The notes under the pieces: generated by a model
Databases searched by the model: none
The model's input: only the letters and a program-made list of their open reading frames with translations
What the model was told of the DNA's origin: nothing
In this document: piece after piece, positions 1 through 6,740 of the stretch
How the letters are laid out: the number at the start of each line of letters is the position of its first letter
Position numbering within the stretch: position 1 is the first letter of the stretch
Source: a candidate division LCP-89 bacterium
Lineage (GTDB): Bacteria > Electryoneota > B3-LCP
Assembly (NCBI GenBank): GCA_025774735.1
Contig: JALGZU010000015.1
Location: 1 to 16,940, forward strand
DNA length: 16,940 nt
Reading direction: 5' to 3'
Translations under genes and position numbers: made by a program

Positions 1-68
1 TACATAAGCTAGCCATTTTCGCTTTTTTCGTTCCTGCCAGGATTTCCGGGTTAGCGCTGCTAAAGCAA
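1..68. other. Left-edge non-coding stretch, possible start of next gene
   Basis: The 68 bases after the methyltransferase stop hold no complete gene. On the minus strand an ATG at 16..14 opens a frame that reads M-A-S-L-C to the window edge, but only a weak purine-rich stretch precedes it. It may be the next gene of the operon. A five-base inverted repeat (51-55 with 59-63) is too short, and lacks a T-run, to call a terminator. Confidence 0.3.
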
Positions 69-698
69 TTAGGTAATATTTTCCGGCTTGTGTCCCCTGC
101 AGGCTGTATAAAGCGACAGATCCAGAGGCACTATCCCGGGGAAATGAACCGTCTCCAATGAGTCGAACACGCCCCCTATGGCCGTCACGATCTGCCGGTG
201 TGTGGACACGTGGAATCCTGTAGAACCGCCCAGCAACCTATCCGTGATGGTATTTTTCGTCGGAAAACCGGCGACTGCGACCCCTCCCGGCTTCAGCACC
301 CGGTACATCTCACTGCACGCCAGATCCAGATCTTCAACATGTTCCAGGACGCTGATCAGCAAAATGGCATCGAACGAATCCGAAGCGAAGGGCAGATGCA
401 GCAGATCTGCCGCCGCCAGAGGCGCCGAAATACCTTCAGCCTCCATCATCCCCTTCAGAGAGCGTTCCTGCAAGAAATTATCGACTGCCCAGACTGTTCC
501 CTCAGTTCTGCGAACCAGCTCCGGCAGAATAATGCCCGTCCCGCAGCCAACGTCCAGCAGATTCGGGATGGTACATTGCGGCAAAAGGTCTAGACAGAGG
601 GTTAACCTCTTGATGAAAAAGGAGCGGAAGACCGGGATGTAATAATATGCTATCGGATCTTCCAGGACAGGTACGTGATGTTTGGGCGGTAAATACAT
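69..698 (-). CDS. Class I SAM-dependent methyltransferase (Methyltransf_11 type)
   Basis: This is a small soluble methyltransferase with a Rossmann-type SAM fold. Counting from the longer GTG start at 728 (219 residues), motif I LLDVGCGTG is at 57-65, the acidic end of strand 2 is VD at 82-83, the ADLLHLPF segment starts at 107, SVLEHVED is at 126-133 and the post-motif YRVLKPGG is at 142-149. Two starts compete. The GTG at 728 overlaps the previous stop as GTGA but has no clear ribosome binding site. The ATG at 698 (209 residues) has GAAGGA four bases upstream, so I prefer it. It is the last complete gene of the run and directly follows a GT-C glycosyltransferase, so a sugar or lipid substrate is plausible, but the target cannot be read from sequence. 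Length and motif order are normal for the family. Confidence 0.85.
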   Translation of the reverse strand: MYLPPKHHVPVLEDPIAYYYIPVFRSFFIKRLTLCLDLLPQCTIPNLLDVGCGTGIILPELVRRTEGTVWAVDNFLQERSLKGMMEAEGISAPLAAADLLHLPFASDSFDAILLISVLEHVEDLDLACSEMYRVLKPGGVAVAGFPTKNTITDRLLGGSTGFHVSTHRQIVTAIGGVFDSLETVHFPGIVPLDLSLYTACRGHKPENIT

Positions 699-702
699 TG
701 AA

Positions 703-708
703 TCCTTC
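703..708 (-). promoter_or_regulatory. Ribosome binding site deciding the methyltransferase start
   Basis: GAAGGA on the minus strand lies four bases before the ATG at 698. It favours that ATG over the GTG at 728, which has no comparable site. The spacing is slightly short. Confidence 0.45.
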
Positions 709-724
709 GAATTATTTTGAATTC

Positions 725-2176
725 TCACGACGCTGATGAGTCCACCGCATTCTCATCTACCTTAAGAACTCTCACTAGAAAAAAGGCCGCCAGGAGTATA
801 AAGTACGGATCTGTGGGAATCCTGTGGGGAATTCCCGATGCCGTGAGGGTATGAGTCCCGACTGTATAGAATATTATAGCATAAAGAACCGATCGACGGC
901 GCCAGTTCTTCAGCGACAGAAGGATCCCGATGAGGCTTGCTGGCAGCACCCAGCCCCAGGTGGCCAGGCTGGCGAATGTGGCCAGGGGGCCTCCCAGATG
1001 CCTGGGAATAATCCTGAATAGCTGGTAGAGCCGCAATCCGCAGAGCTGTGCGTAAACCCAGGGGTTGGCGAGGATGAAGCCTTTCACCCTGGCGGTCAGG
1101 ATCTCGTTGCGCTCGATCTCGGATTCGCCCGTGAACCTGGGAAATTCGATCAGATCCTTGCGCTTCAGATTGGGATAGTGCCTCTTGGCGAATTTCTGAT
1201 AAATGAGATCTACGCTTGTAACGTCCGCCTCCATCTTTTCGGTGGTGAAAACCTGATTGTTGTACTCCCACAGGTTTCGTCCCCCCTTGGTCGGCAGAAG
1301 CAGCGGTTCACCCATTACGATCTGGTTTCTGATAACCCAGGGCGCGATTACGACGACCATAATCAGCAGGCTGGTTGCGAGGCGTTCCCACTTGAGTTGC
1401 TTGCGCAGAGGCAGGTAAAAGCAGATTACAATAAACGGGATAAAGGTGATCAACGAAATGCGAGTCAGCAGGGTCAAGCCCGCACTCAATCCCAGCAGAA
1501 TATAATTGCCCCAGGACTGTCTGTCCAGGGTGCGCACGAAGAAAAACACGATCAGGGCCTGCAAAAAGAGATACGTATTCTGCGTCACCAGATTGGTGAC
1601 AAAGGCCAGCGAATAGGGATAAAAGCAGTAAACCAGCGCTGCAATCCCCCCTGTTGCCGGAGTAAACAGCGTCACGCCGAGGTAGAACAATATCAAAATA
1701 ACCAGGGCGTCAAACAGACTTTGAAGAAGGCGCACTATGGTGATTCTAGGCCCGTACGGAATCACCTCCGGGCCGATCGTCACTCCTGGTGTGGGCCCGA
1801 AAAGCCAACGAATGCTTCCCAGAAATACCGGGTAGAATGGCTCCAGAAAGGCGGTGGGTGTAGCGGGTTTGACGACGCCCAAAAAGGCATTCAATTCCAT
1901 GTCCCGAACGCGCTCAGGTTTGGTCATCAACAGAGCTCGCAGCGAATCGGATACATTTTCGGGAATTCCGACCAATTCCTGGCTGATCATTATACCCTTG
2001 CCAGTAGCGATATTCTCCGCCACGTCCAGAAAAACAGGTTGATCAGCCAAGGGCAGCAACCGTTCGCCCAACACAATGCTTATACCCGCCCGAATGAGAA
2101 AGCCCAGGAGGAAGATTTTGAAGGCAGTTCCAGGCTTGCCTAAAAGGAGGGTGAATCGTCTTATCTCGGCTAACAT
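725..2176 (-). CDS. GT-C membrane glycosyltransferase (GT39/ArnT-like, PMT_2 type), subfamily A copy 1
   Basis: This is a polytopic membrane enzyme of 483 residues, expected to move a sugar from a polyprenyl-phosphate carrier to a lipid or glycan on the periplasmic face. A basic N-terminus leads into a first membrane segment (about 19-37), then a periplasmic loop with the likely catalytic Asp45 in ADQPVFLD, followed by FLEPFYP at 110-116. About ten further hydrophobic segments follow. APWVIRN (278-284), the GGRNLWEYNN segment (298-307), the EIERNEIL segment (353-360) and HRIP (451-454) match the GT-C genes at 3735 and 6741. The frame stays open upstream to 2269, but those 31 residues are polar, arginine-rich and lie inside the deacetylase gene. 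The ATG at 2176, with GGAG four bases upstream, is the better start. It overlaps the deacetylase by 7 bp. Oddly, the Glu kept in the two relatives (LMAE, VLSE) is Gln199 here. The acceptor is unknown. Confidence 0.85.
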   Translation of the reverse strand: MLAEIRRFTLLLGKPGTAFKIFLLGFLIRAGISIVLGERLLPLADQPVFLDVAENIATGKGIMISQELVGIPENVSDSLRALLMTKPERVRDMELNAFLGVVKPATPTAFLEPFYPVFLGSIRWLFGPTPGVTIGPEVIPYGPRITIVRLLQSLFDALVILILFYLGVTLFTPATGGIAALVYCFYPYSLAFVTNLVTQNTYLFLQALIVFFFVRTLDRQSWGNYILLGLSAGLTLLTRISLITFIPFIVICFYLPLRKQLKWERLATSLLIMVVVIAPWVIRNQIVMGEPLLLPTKGGRNLWEYNNQVFTTEKMEADVTSVDLIYQKFAKRHYPNLKRKDLIEFPRFTGESEIERNEILTARVKGFILANPWVYAQLCGLRLYQLFRIIPRHLGGPLATFASLATWGWVLPASLIGILLSLKNWRRRSVLYAIIFYTVGTHTLTASGIPHRIPTDPYFILLAAFFLVRVLKVDENAVDSSAS

Positions 2177-3039
2177 AGGTCTCCGAAGTTGATCAATTCG
2201 ATGTTGTATTCCTGGAGCATCGCGCTGACGGCACGATCTACCAGGGCTGCCAATTCGCTCTCCCAACAATAATCGCTACCGACAACGGTTTTCAACGAAG
2301 CACTGTCATCACCGGGATGAACCATGACTTCCGAAACGCCTACCTGCAGCCGTGGAATCAAGAGGCGCCAATCCTTCGCGAGCATCCTCCCGCCGCGGAT
2401 GAAACCGTGGAAGTGATCCGGCATTCCCCAGCCCAGCTTGCCAAACCTGGACCGGTAGGAGTGGGCCAGGCTGAAGACCAGCCACCTCTGGATCTCCCGC
2501 ATCGATATGAATGTCGAACCGCCCTGATAATAGTGTTCATCAGGAATGCGAATACGCTTGATGGCGAATCGTTTACCAATCTCTTCTGCCAGCCGGGCGA
2601 TGCCTGGAAGCACGTGCAGATGCTGGTGGCTGTCCAGATGGGTCAACGACAAGCCGTGATCGATCGCTTTTTCCACCTGGGCTTCAAGCTCCAGCCTGAT
2701 CTCCTCCTGTCGGATCTTGCCCAACAGATACTTCTTCAGGAATGACGCGTAATTCGATTCCAACCGTCCATCAGGTCCAACCAGAGTCGGGATCTTACCG
2801 GGTTCCATTATAGGTAACTGATCCACCAGACAGAGATGGAGACCGACTCCCAGATCGGGATGTTGCTTCAGCTGTTCGATGGCATCAGAAAAAGCCGCCC
2901 CACCGGCTAGGATGGTGGTGCTGGATACGATTCCTTCCCGGTGGGCGCGAAAAACGGCACGGTTGACGGCGGGATGCAACGCCAGGTCATCGGCATTGAC
3001 AATCAGCCGCTTCGTCTCATTCTCCCCCACTGTGATCAC
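2170..3039 (-). CDS. YdjC/ChbG/HpnK-family carbohydrate deacetylase
   Basis: This 289-residue metal-dependent deacetylase is predicted to remove the N-acetyl group from an amino sugar. The YdjC signature is complete: NADD at 15-18 (catalytic and metal Asp), GLHL with His68, the HLDSHQHLH segment at 134-142 with the second metal His138, and MVHPGDD at 239-245. The ILAGGAAFSDAI and LPIMEPGKIPTLVGPDG stretches resemble HpnK-type members. The nearest functional precedents I know are Francisella NaxD (acts on polyprenyl-phosphate GalNAc for lipid A) and HpnK (hopanoid glucosamine). The start is GTG at 3039, overlapping the GT2 gene by 23 bp; a second in-frame GTG lies at 3030. No strong ribosome binding site is seen, so translational coupling to the GT2 is likely. 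Position between a DPM1-like GT2 and a GT-C transferase suggests a polyprenyl-linked sugar as substrate (inference). It is not an ArnD-type NodB deacetylase. Confidence 0.88.
   Translation of the reverse strand: MITVGENETKRLIVNADDLALHPAVNRAVFRAHREGIVSSTTILAGGAAFSDAIEQLKQHPDLGVGLHLCLVDQLPIMEPGKIPTLVGPDGRLESNYASFLKKYLLGKIRQEEIRLELEAQVEKAIDHGLSLTHLDSHQHLHVLPGIARLAEEIGKRFAIKRIRIPDEHYYQGGSTFISMREIQRWLVFSLAHSYRSRFGKLGWGMPDHFHGFIRGGRMLAKDWRLLIPRLQVGVSEVMVHPGDDSASLKTVVGSDYCWESELAALVDRAVSAMLQEYNIELINFGDLC
2181..2184 (-). promoter_or_regulatory. Ribosome binding site of the GT-C gene at 2176
   Basis: GGAG sits four bases before the ATG at 2176, inside the end of the deacetylase gene. It supports the shorter start over the 31-residue upstream extension. 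Confidence 0.5.
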
Positions 3040-3745
3040 GGTAATACCGCCAGTAATATACCCATAACTCTTTTAATAACTTAAAGATCACGGCCGGAGA
3101 TGCCAGCGTCGATACTCCTCTCGTGCGGGCAAAATACCTCACCCCAGTCTCCTTGATGCGAAAGCCATACTTTCTGGTTTCGATCAGCAGTTCTGCATCG
3201 ATGAAGGACCCTCCTGAGTGCAGCCGTGCTTTCTGGAGTATTTCCTGTTTCAACAACTTGAACGAGAAATTGACGTCCCGGACTCTCAATCCAAACAGGA
3301 GCCGGATCAGCCAGTTGTAACACCGTGAATAGACTTTGCGTTTTAGCGGTTCATCCCGGTTTAACCGATACCCGGTGATAAAATCCGCATCAGCCATCAT
3401 GGGAACGGCCCATCTGAGGTCATTCATATCAATCGGATTGTCAGCATCGGTGTAAAAAACCAGTTCCTTTGAAGCATTGGCGAATCCGGTTCGCAGTGCT
3501 CCGCCCAGGCGGGTGTTCTTCTCGTGGTGAATGGCTCGCACTCCGGGGATATCCCGGGCGAGACGGTCTGCAATTTCACCGGTTCGATCCTTGGATGCAT
3601 CGTTGACGACGATGACTTCCCAGTCATCGCTAATGTCACGCAATACCTCAACCGTATTCTCCACAGCCTCTCCGATGTTTTCCTCTTCGTTGTAAGCTGG
3701 CAGAAATACTGAGATACTGTAGCGCTTTTCGGGGTTATCCGGCAT
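3017..3745 (-). CDS. GT2 glycosyltransferase, DPM1/ArnC-like polyprenyl-phosphate sugar synthase
   Basis: This cytoplasmic GT-A enzyme of 242 residues is predicted to transfer a sugar from a nucleotide donor to undecaprenyl or a similar polyprenyl phosphate. Visible motifs are PAYNEEENI (16-24), VVNDASKDRT (46-55), the metal-binding DAD (100-102) in FYTDADNPID, and FIDAEL (181-186). It lacks the C-terminal pair of membrane helices of ArnC/GtrB-type proteins and is nearer in length to soluble DPM1-like synthases. Aromatic and basic residues at the C-terminus may touch the membrane. The frame extends upstream to a TTG at 3790, but the ATG at 3745 gives the family-like N-terminus. It has only a weak purine-rich site and overlaps the preceding GT-C gene by 11 bp, so coupling is likely. 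It would supply the donor used by the neighbouring GT-C transferases. Confidence 0.88.
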   Translation of the reverse strand: MPDNPEKRYSISVFLPAYNEEENIGEAVENTVEVLRDISDDWEVIVVNDASKDRTGEIADRLARDIPGVRAIHHEKNTRLGGALRTGFANASKELVFYTDADNPIDMNDLRWAVPMMADADFITGYRLNRDEPLKRKVYSRCYNWLIRLLFGLRVRDVNFSFKLLKQEILQKARLHSGGSFIDAELLIETRKYGFRIKETGVRYFARTRGVSTLASPAVIFKLLKELWVYYWRYYRDHSGGE

Positions 3746-5171
3746 GAAGTTTCTTCGCTGTGAGGTGATTCCTTCTCTGGAATTTACCAATTATGAAAAT
3801 GGCTGAAAATGCCATTAAAATGATCATAAAAGAATCGACCGGTACGCGGTACCTCAGTCCTTCGTGGGTTAAACTATAAAAAAGAATAAAATAGCCCACT
3901 ACGGACCAGAAGGGAAACATGATCGCGATATACCTCCAGCCGAGGAACAATGAAAGTAGAAATCCGAGCAGAACAGGGCCATAAGAGAGCAGTGATATTC
4001 CATTTAGCAGCAGCCCCTGCAATCCGATCCCCTTGTACCCAATCGTCCACTTAAAGCGGAGCCAGCAGAGATCCAGGAAAAAGTCGGGATTCGCCTTGAT
4101 GAATTTGAGGCCCTCGCGCGTCAGAATTTCGTTGCGCTCCAGTTCGCCCTGTTTCGGAGTAAAATCGGGATACCCTAAAATATATTCTTTATAGTTCAAA
4201 TTATCCAGTAATTCCGGCGAAAATTCCACCCCCATAGCCCGCAATTCGTCCTCAATGTAGTAGGGATTATTGCGCATCCAGATATTGTAACCACCCCGGG
4301 TGGAGAGTAACACAAATTGATCGTGCAACAGGGAATTTCGAACGATCCAGGGCGCCATCATCGCGCAGAAGATCAGCGCCGACAGACCCGCAAACTGCCA
4401 TCTGCGCTTATCTTTGACGAACAGCACGACGAATAGCAGCATAAAGGGGAAGAAGGCGATGAGGAACGAACGGGTGAGAGTAAACCCCGCGAAGAATCCC
4501 CCCAGGAGGATCGCCCAGAGTATCCCCGGAGTTTTAATCAACCGTATGTAAGCCCACATTCCGCCGACCAGGGTGAGGAAGAGCAACGGCTCGGCCATCA
4601 AGATCCAGGAGTAGAAGACAAAATGTGGGTAGATGCTCGCGTACAGCGCTGCGAGTGTCGCTATCCGCCAGTCAGGGAATGCACGTCTCGCCATGTCGTA
4701 GATGAAGAAGACCGTAATAGTACCCATAAGAACGTGGAGCAGGCGCCAGAAGAAAAAGCGATCCCCAAACAGGATATACAGCCCCGCACTGACCAACGGA
4801 TACAGCGGCTCGAAAAATGAGTTGGGCTTACCCCATTCAACCATCCCGTACAGATACCCCTGTTCATCCCATACTGCGGCCATGGAGTCGTGGAAGGCCG
4901 GATAGAAATCATCGGGACGTGGCTTGTCCATCCGGTATTCGACATAGGGTCCCCTTGGAGCGGTCGGGACACCGAGGTAACCGTCGTCGACGATAGAGCG
5001 AGCTAGCGAATAGTAGGTATTCTGATCACGAAATGGTACCGCAATATCGTTACCGTGCGGCAATATCGTGATAAAACGGACCAGAAAGGCGAAGACGAGA
5101 ATGGTCCAGAGTCGCGTAGAATCATGGCGGCTGAAAGCCCGATAGAACCTCTTGATAAAAGCCGGAATCAC
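3735..5171 (-). CDS. GT-C membrane glycosyltransferase (GT39/ArnT-like, PMT_2 type), subfamily A copy 2
   Basis: This 478-residue polytopic membrane protein is homologous to the products at 725 and 6741. The first membrane segment is about 21-38. The periplasmic loop carries the likely catalytic Asp49 in FRDQNTYYSLA, and FFEPLYP lies at 119-125. LMAE with Glu194, TLTRS (231-235), APWIVRN (273-279), GGYNIWMRNNP (293-303), ELERNEIL (343-350) and RYRVP (440-444) follow. Such enzymes transfer a polyprenyl-phosphate-linked sugar to lipid A or another envelope acceptor. The start is GTG at 5171; it overlaps the stop of the radical SAM gene as GTGA and has a full AAAGGAGG site upstream. The short lysine-rich C-terminus is typical of a cytoplasmic tail. 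Acceptor specificity cannot be predicted. Confidence 0.87.
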   Translation of the reverse strand: MIPAFIKRFYRAFSRHDSTRLWTILVFAFLVRFITILPHGNDIAVPFRDQNTYYSLARSIVDDGYLGVPTAPRGPYVEYRMDKPRPDDFYPAFHDSMAAVWDEQGYLYGMVEWGKPNSFFEPLYPLVSAGLYILFGDRFFFWRLLHVLMGTITVFFIYDMARRAFPDWRIATLAALYASIYPHFVFYSWILMAEPLLFLTLVGGMWAYIRLIKTPGILWAILLGGFFAGFTLTRSFLIAFFPFMLLFVVLFVKDKRRWQFAGLSALIFCAMMAPWIVRNSLLHDQFVLLSTRGGYNIWMRNNPYYIEDELRAMGVEFSPELLDNLNYKEYILGYPDFTPKQGELERNEILTREGLKFIKANPDFFLDLCWLRFKWTIGYKGIGLQGLLLNGISLLSYGPVLLGFLLSLFLGWRYIAIMFPFWSVVGYFILFYSLTHEGLRYRVPVDSFMIILMAFSAIFIIGKFQRRNHLTAKKLHAG

Positions 5172-6697
5172 GATGACCTATCCCTCCTTTCGGTGTGTTC
5201 TTTGCCGAGCAGACGCATTAACCACGTCCTCAAGGCTCTCTCCGTTTTGATCTGTTGAACCCCGGTCAAGACATTCCGGATGGAACGAATCACCTTGAAC
5301 GGATGCAGGAAGAGCTTGGTGGTGTAAAAGCATAAATATCCCAGATATTTCAACAGCACTACCTGCCTGTCACTGATGTATTCTGAATACGATTTGGAGA
5401 CGAAGAGGTCCCCGTGAGGGGTCAAACCATCGAAAAACTGATTGCCGATGTGTACCTTGCCCTCTTCCTGCAATCTGATTAAAAGTTCTGACCCCGGTAA
5501 GGGTGAGAAGATTGAAAAGACCACTTCGTCAACGCCATAGACGGCTAATTTCGTCGCCAGCAAGATCGATTTCAGAACGTCGCTGATTCGCTCATCAGGC
5601 AGCCCCAACATGAAATAGCAGGCAATGAATACCGGCTTCTTCGAAGCGAGGCGCGCAGCTCGGGTCACAGCATTCAGATCGAGTTTTTTCTTGATGACGT
5701 CATTCAGAATGCGCGGCGATCCCGATTCGGCTGCGATGGTCACCTGTGTGCAGCCGGAAGAGATCATAAATTCCAGCGTCTCCTCGTTGATGCTCTCGGC
5801 GCGCACCCCGTTAGAGGTTTGCCAGATAATATCCAGGTTTCTTTTTCGCAGCTCGGCGCCGAACTCGATGACCCAGTTCGGATTGGTTGTCAGGCTCTCG
5901 TCTTCGAAGTGAATCTCTTCTACCCCGTAATCCTTATGGAGTTGCTCGATCTCGTCCACGACGTTCTCAGGAGATCTCGCCCGCCAGCGGCGTTGCCAAA
6001 TCTGAGGGGTGTTGCAGAATGTACACTGATAGGGACATCCTCGCGTGGCCAGCATGGTGGTCCATTTCGAGCGGTTGGCGCTGCCGTGGGGCTCTTTGGC
6101 GTCAAAATAACTCTGCATCGGAAGCAGATCCCGTCGCGGAAAGGCGATTTGATCGAGATTTTTTACAAAGCGCGTCTTCGGATTGATGACGACCTTGCCA
6201 TTCTTTCGGTAAGCCAATCCATCGATCTGTTCCCAGCCGCTGCCCCGTTCGATCGCTTCCAGCAGTTCTCTAAAGCTATACTCACCCTCTGAGAGGATCA
6301 CGAAATCCACTTGGGGGCGTGCCATGGTCTGTTGAGTTAATATGGTAGGGTGGGCACCGCCAAAAACGATGATGATCTCAGGATAGCGCTCCTTGATGCG
6401 GCGCGCGATCTCAGACGCTACCATGAACGCGAACGTATAGAGGTTCGAGATACCAACGACCCGGGTATTCGGGGGAACGGCATCCAGTATTTCGTCGAAA
6501 TTCATCCCGCGAAGGCCGTAATCGCGCCAGGTAAAGATCTGCCAGTACTTCTCCCCCACCGCGTCGATGATCTTGACATCGTACCGTTCAGGATCCAGGG
6601 CGGACGCGAGGTAGCACAGACCCAGAGGTGGGACCACACCGGCCGTCTCTTGAGTTTTGGAGAAATTCTGTGGAGGGCTAATCAGGGTTATCTGCAC
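5168..6697 (-). CDS. B12-binding-domain radical SAM enzyme (BchE/HpnJ/HpnP-like class)
   Basis: This 509-residue enzyme has an N-terminal cobalamin-binding-like domain (about 1-150; PPLGLCYLASAL at 23-34, FGGAHPTI at 112-119) and a radical SAM barrel. The barrel has the CxxxCxxC cluster motif at Cys221, Cys225 and Cys228 in TRGCPYQCTFCNT. FEDES (264-268), the AAESGS segment (322-327) and FMLGLPDE (362-369) support the barrel. The classic DxHxxG cobalamin ligand motif is absent, which is common in this class. A C-terminal extension of about 100 residues (from 410) is rich in hydrophobic and basic residues and may bind membrane or substrate. Family members methylate unactivated carbons or rearrange rings; the reaction here is unknown. 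The start is GTG at 6697 with a stop 12 bases upstream in frame and only a weak ribosome site. It overlaps the next GT-C gene by GTGA, tying it to the GT2/deacetylase set. Confidence 0.85.
   Translation of the reverse strand: MQITLISPPQNFSKTQETAGVVPPLGLCYLASALDPERYDVKIIDAVGEKYWQIFTWRDYGLRGMNFDEILDAVPPNTRVVGISNLYTFAFMVASEIARRIKERYPEIIIVFGGAHPTILTQQTMARPQVDFVILSEGEYSFRELLEAIERGSGWEQIDGLAYRKNGKVVINPKTRFVKNLDQIAFPRRDLLPMQSYFDAKEPHGSANRSKWTTMLATRGCPYQCTFCNTPQIWQRRWRARSPENVVDEIEQLHKDYGVEEIHFEDESLTTNPNWVIEFGAELRKRNLDIIWQTSNGVRAESINEETLEFMISSGCTQVTIAAESGSPRILNDVIKKKLDLNAVTRAARLASKKPVFIACYFMLGLPDERISDVLKSILLATKLAVYGVDEVVFSIFSPLPGSELLIRLQEEGKVHIGNQFFDGLTPHGDLFVSKSYSEYISDRQVVLLKYLGYLCFYTTKLFLHPFKVIRSIRNVLTGVQQIKTERALRTWLMRLLGKEHTERRDRSS
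5183..5190 (-). promoter_or_regulatory. Full-consensus Shine-Dalgarno for the GT-C gene at 5171
   Basis: AAAGGAGG matches the anti-Shine-Dalgarno over eight bases and lies 11 bases before the GTG at 5171, inside the end of the radical SAM gene. It is the strongest ribosome binding site in the window and fixes a GTG start that might otherwise be doubted. It also suggests the GT-C enzyme is translated strongly in its own right. Confidence 0.7.
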
Positions 6698-6740
6698 GAT
6701 CTTTCGTCATCGCTGCGATGGGGTTGACAGTACAAAGCTT

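Noticed and set aside
51..63. Inverted repeat TTAGC-gct-GCTAA after the methyltransferase
   Set aside because: The stem is only five pairs and is not followed by T residues in the direction of transcription.
1178..2143. 321-codon plus-strand open frame
   Set aside because: It lies opposite the GT-C gene at 725-2176, is very rich in Gln, His and Arg, has no family motifs, and is explained as an antisense shadow.
2177..2269. 31-residue N-terminal extension of the GT-C gene
   Set aside because: These codons lie within the deacetylase gene, read as an Arg-rich shadow, and a good GGAG site precedes the ATG at 2176.
6708..6720. Short inverted repeat in the 43-bp gap before the B12 radical SAM gene
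   Set aside because: It is a five-base stem with a three-base loop and no T-run on either strand. It is too weak to call a terminator or operator.
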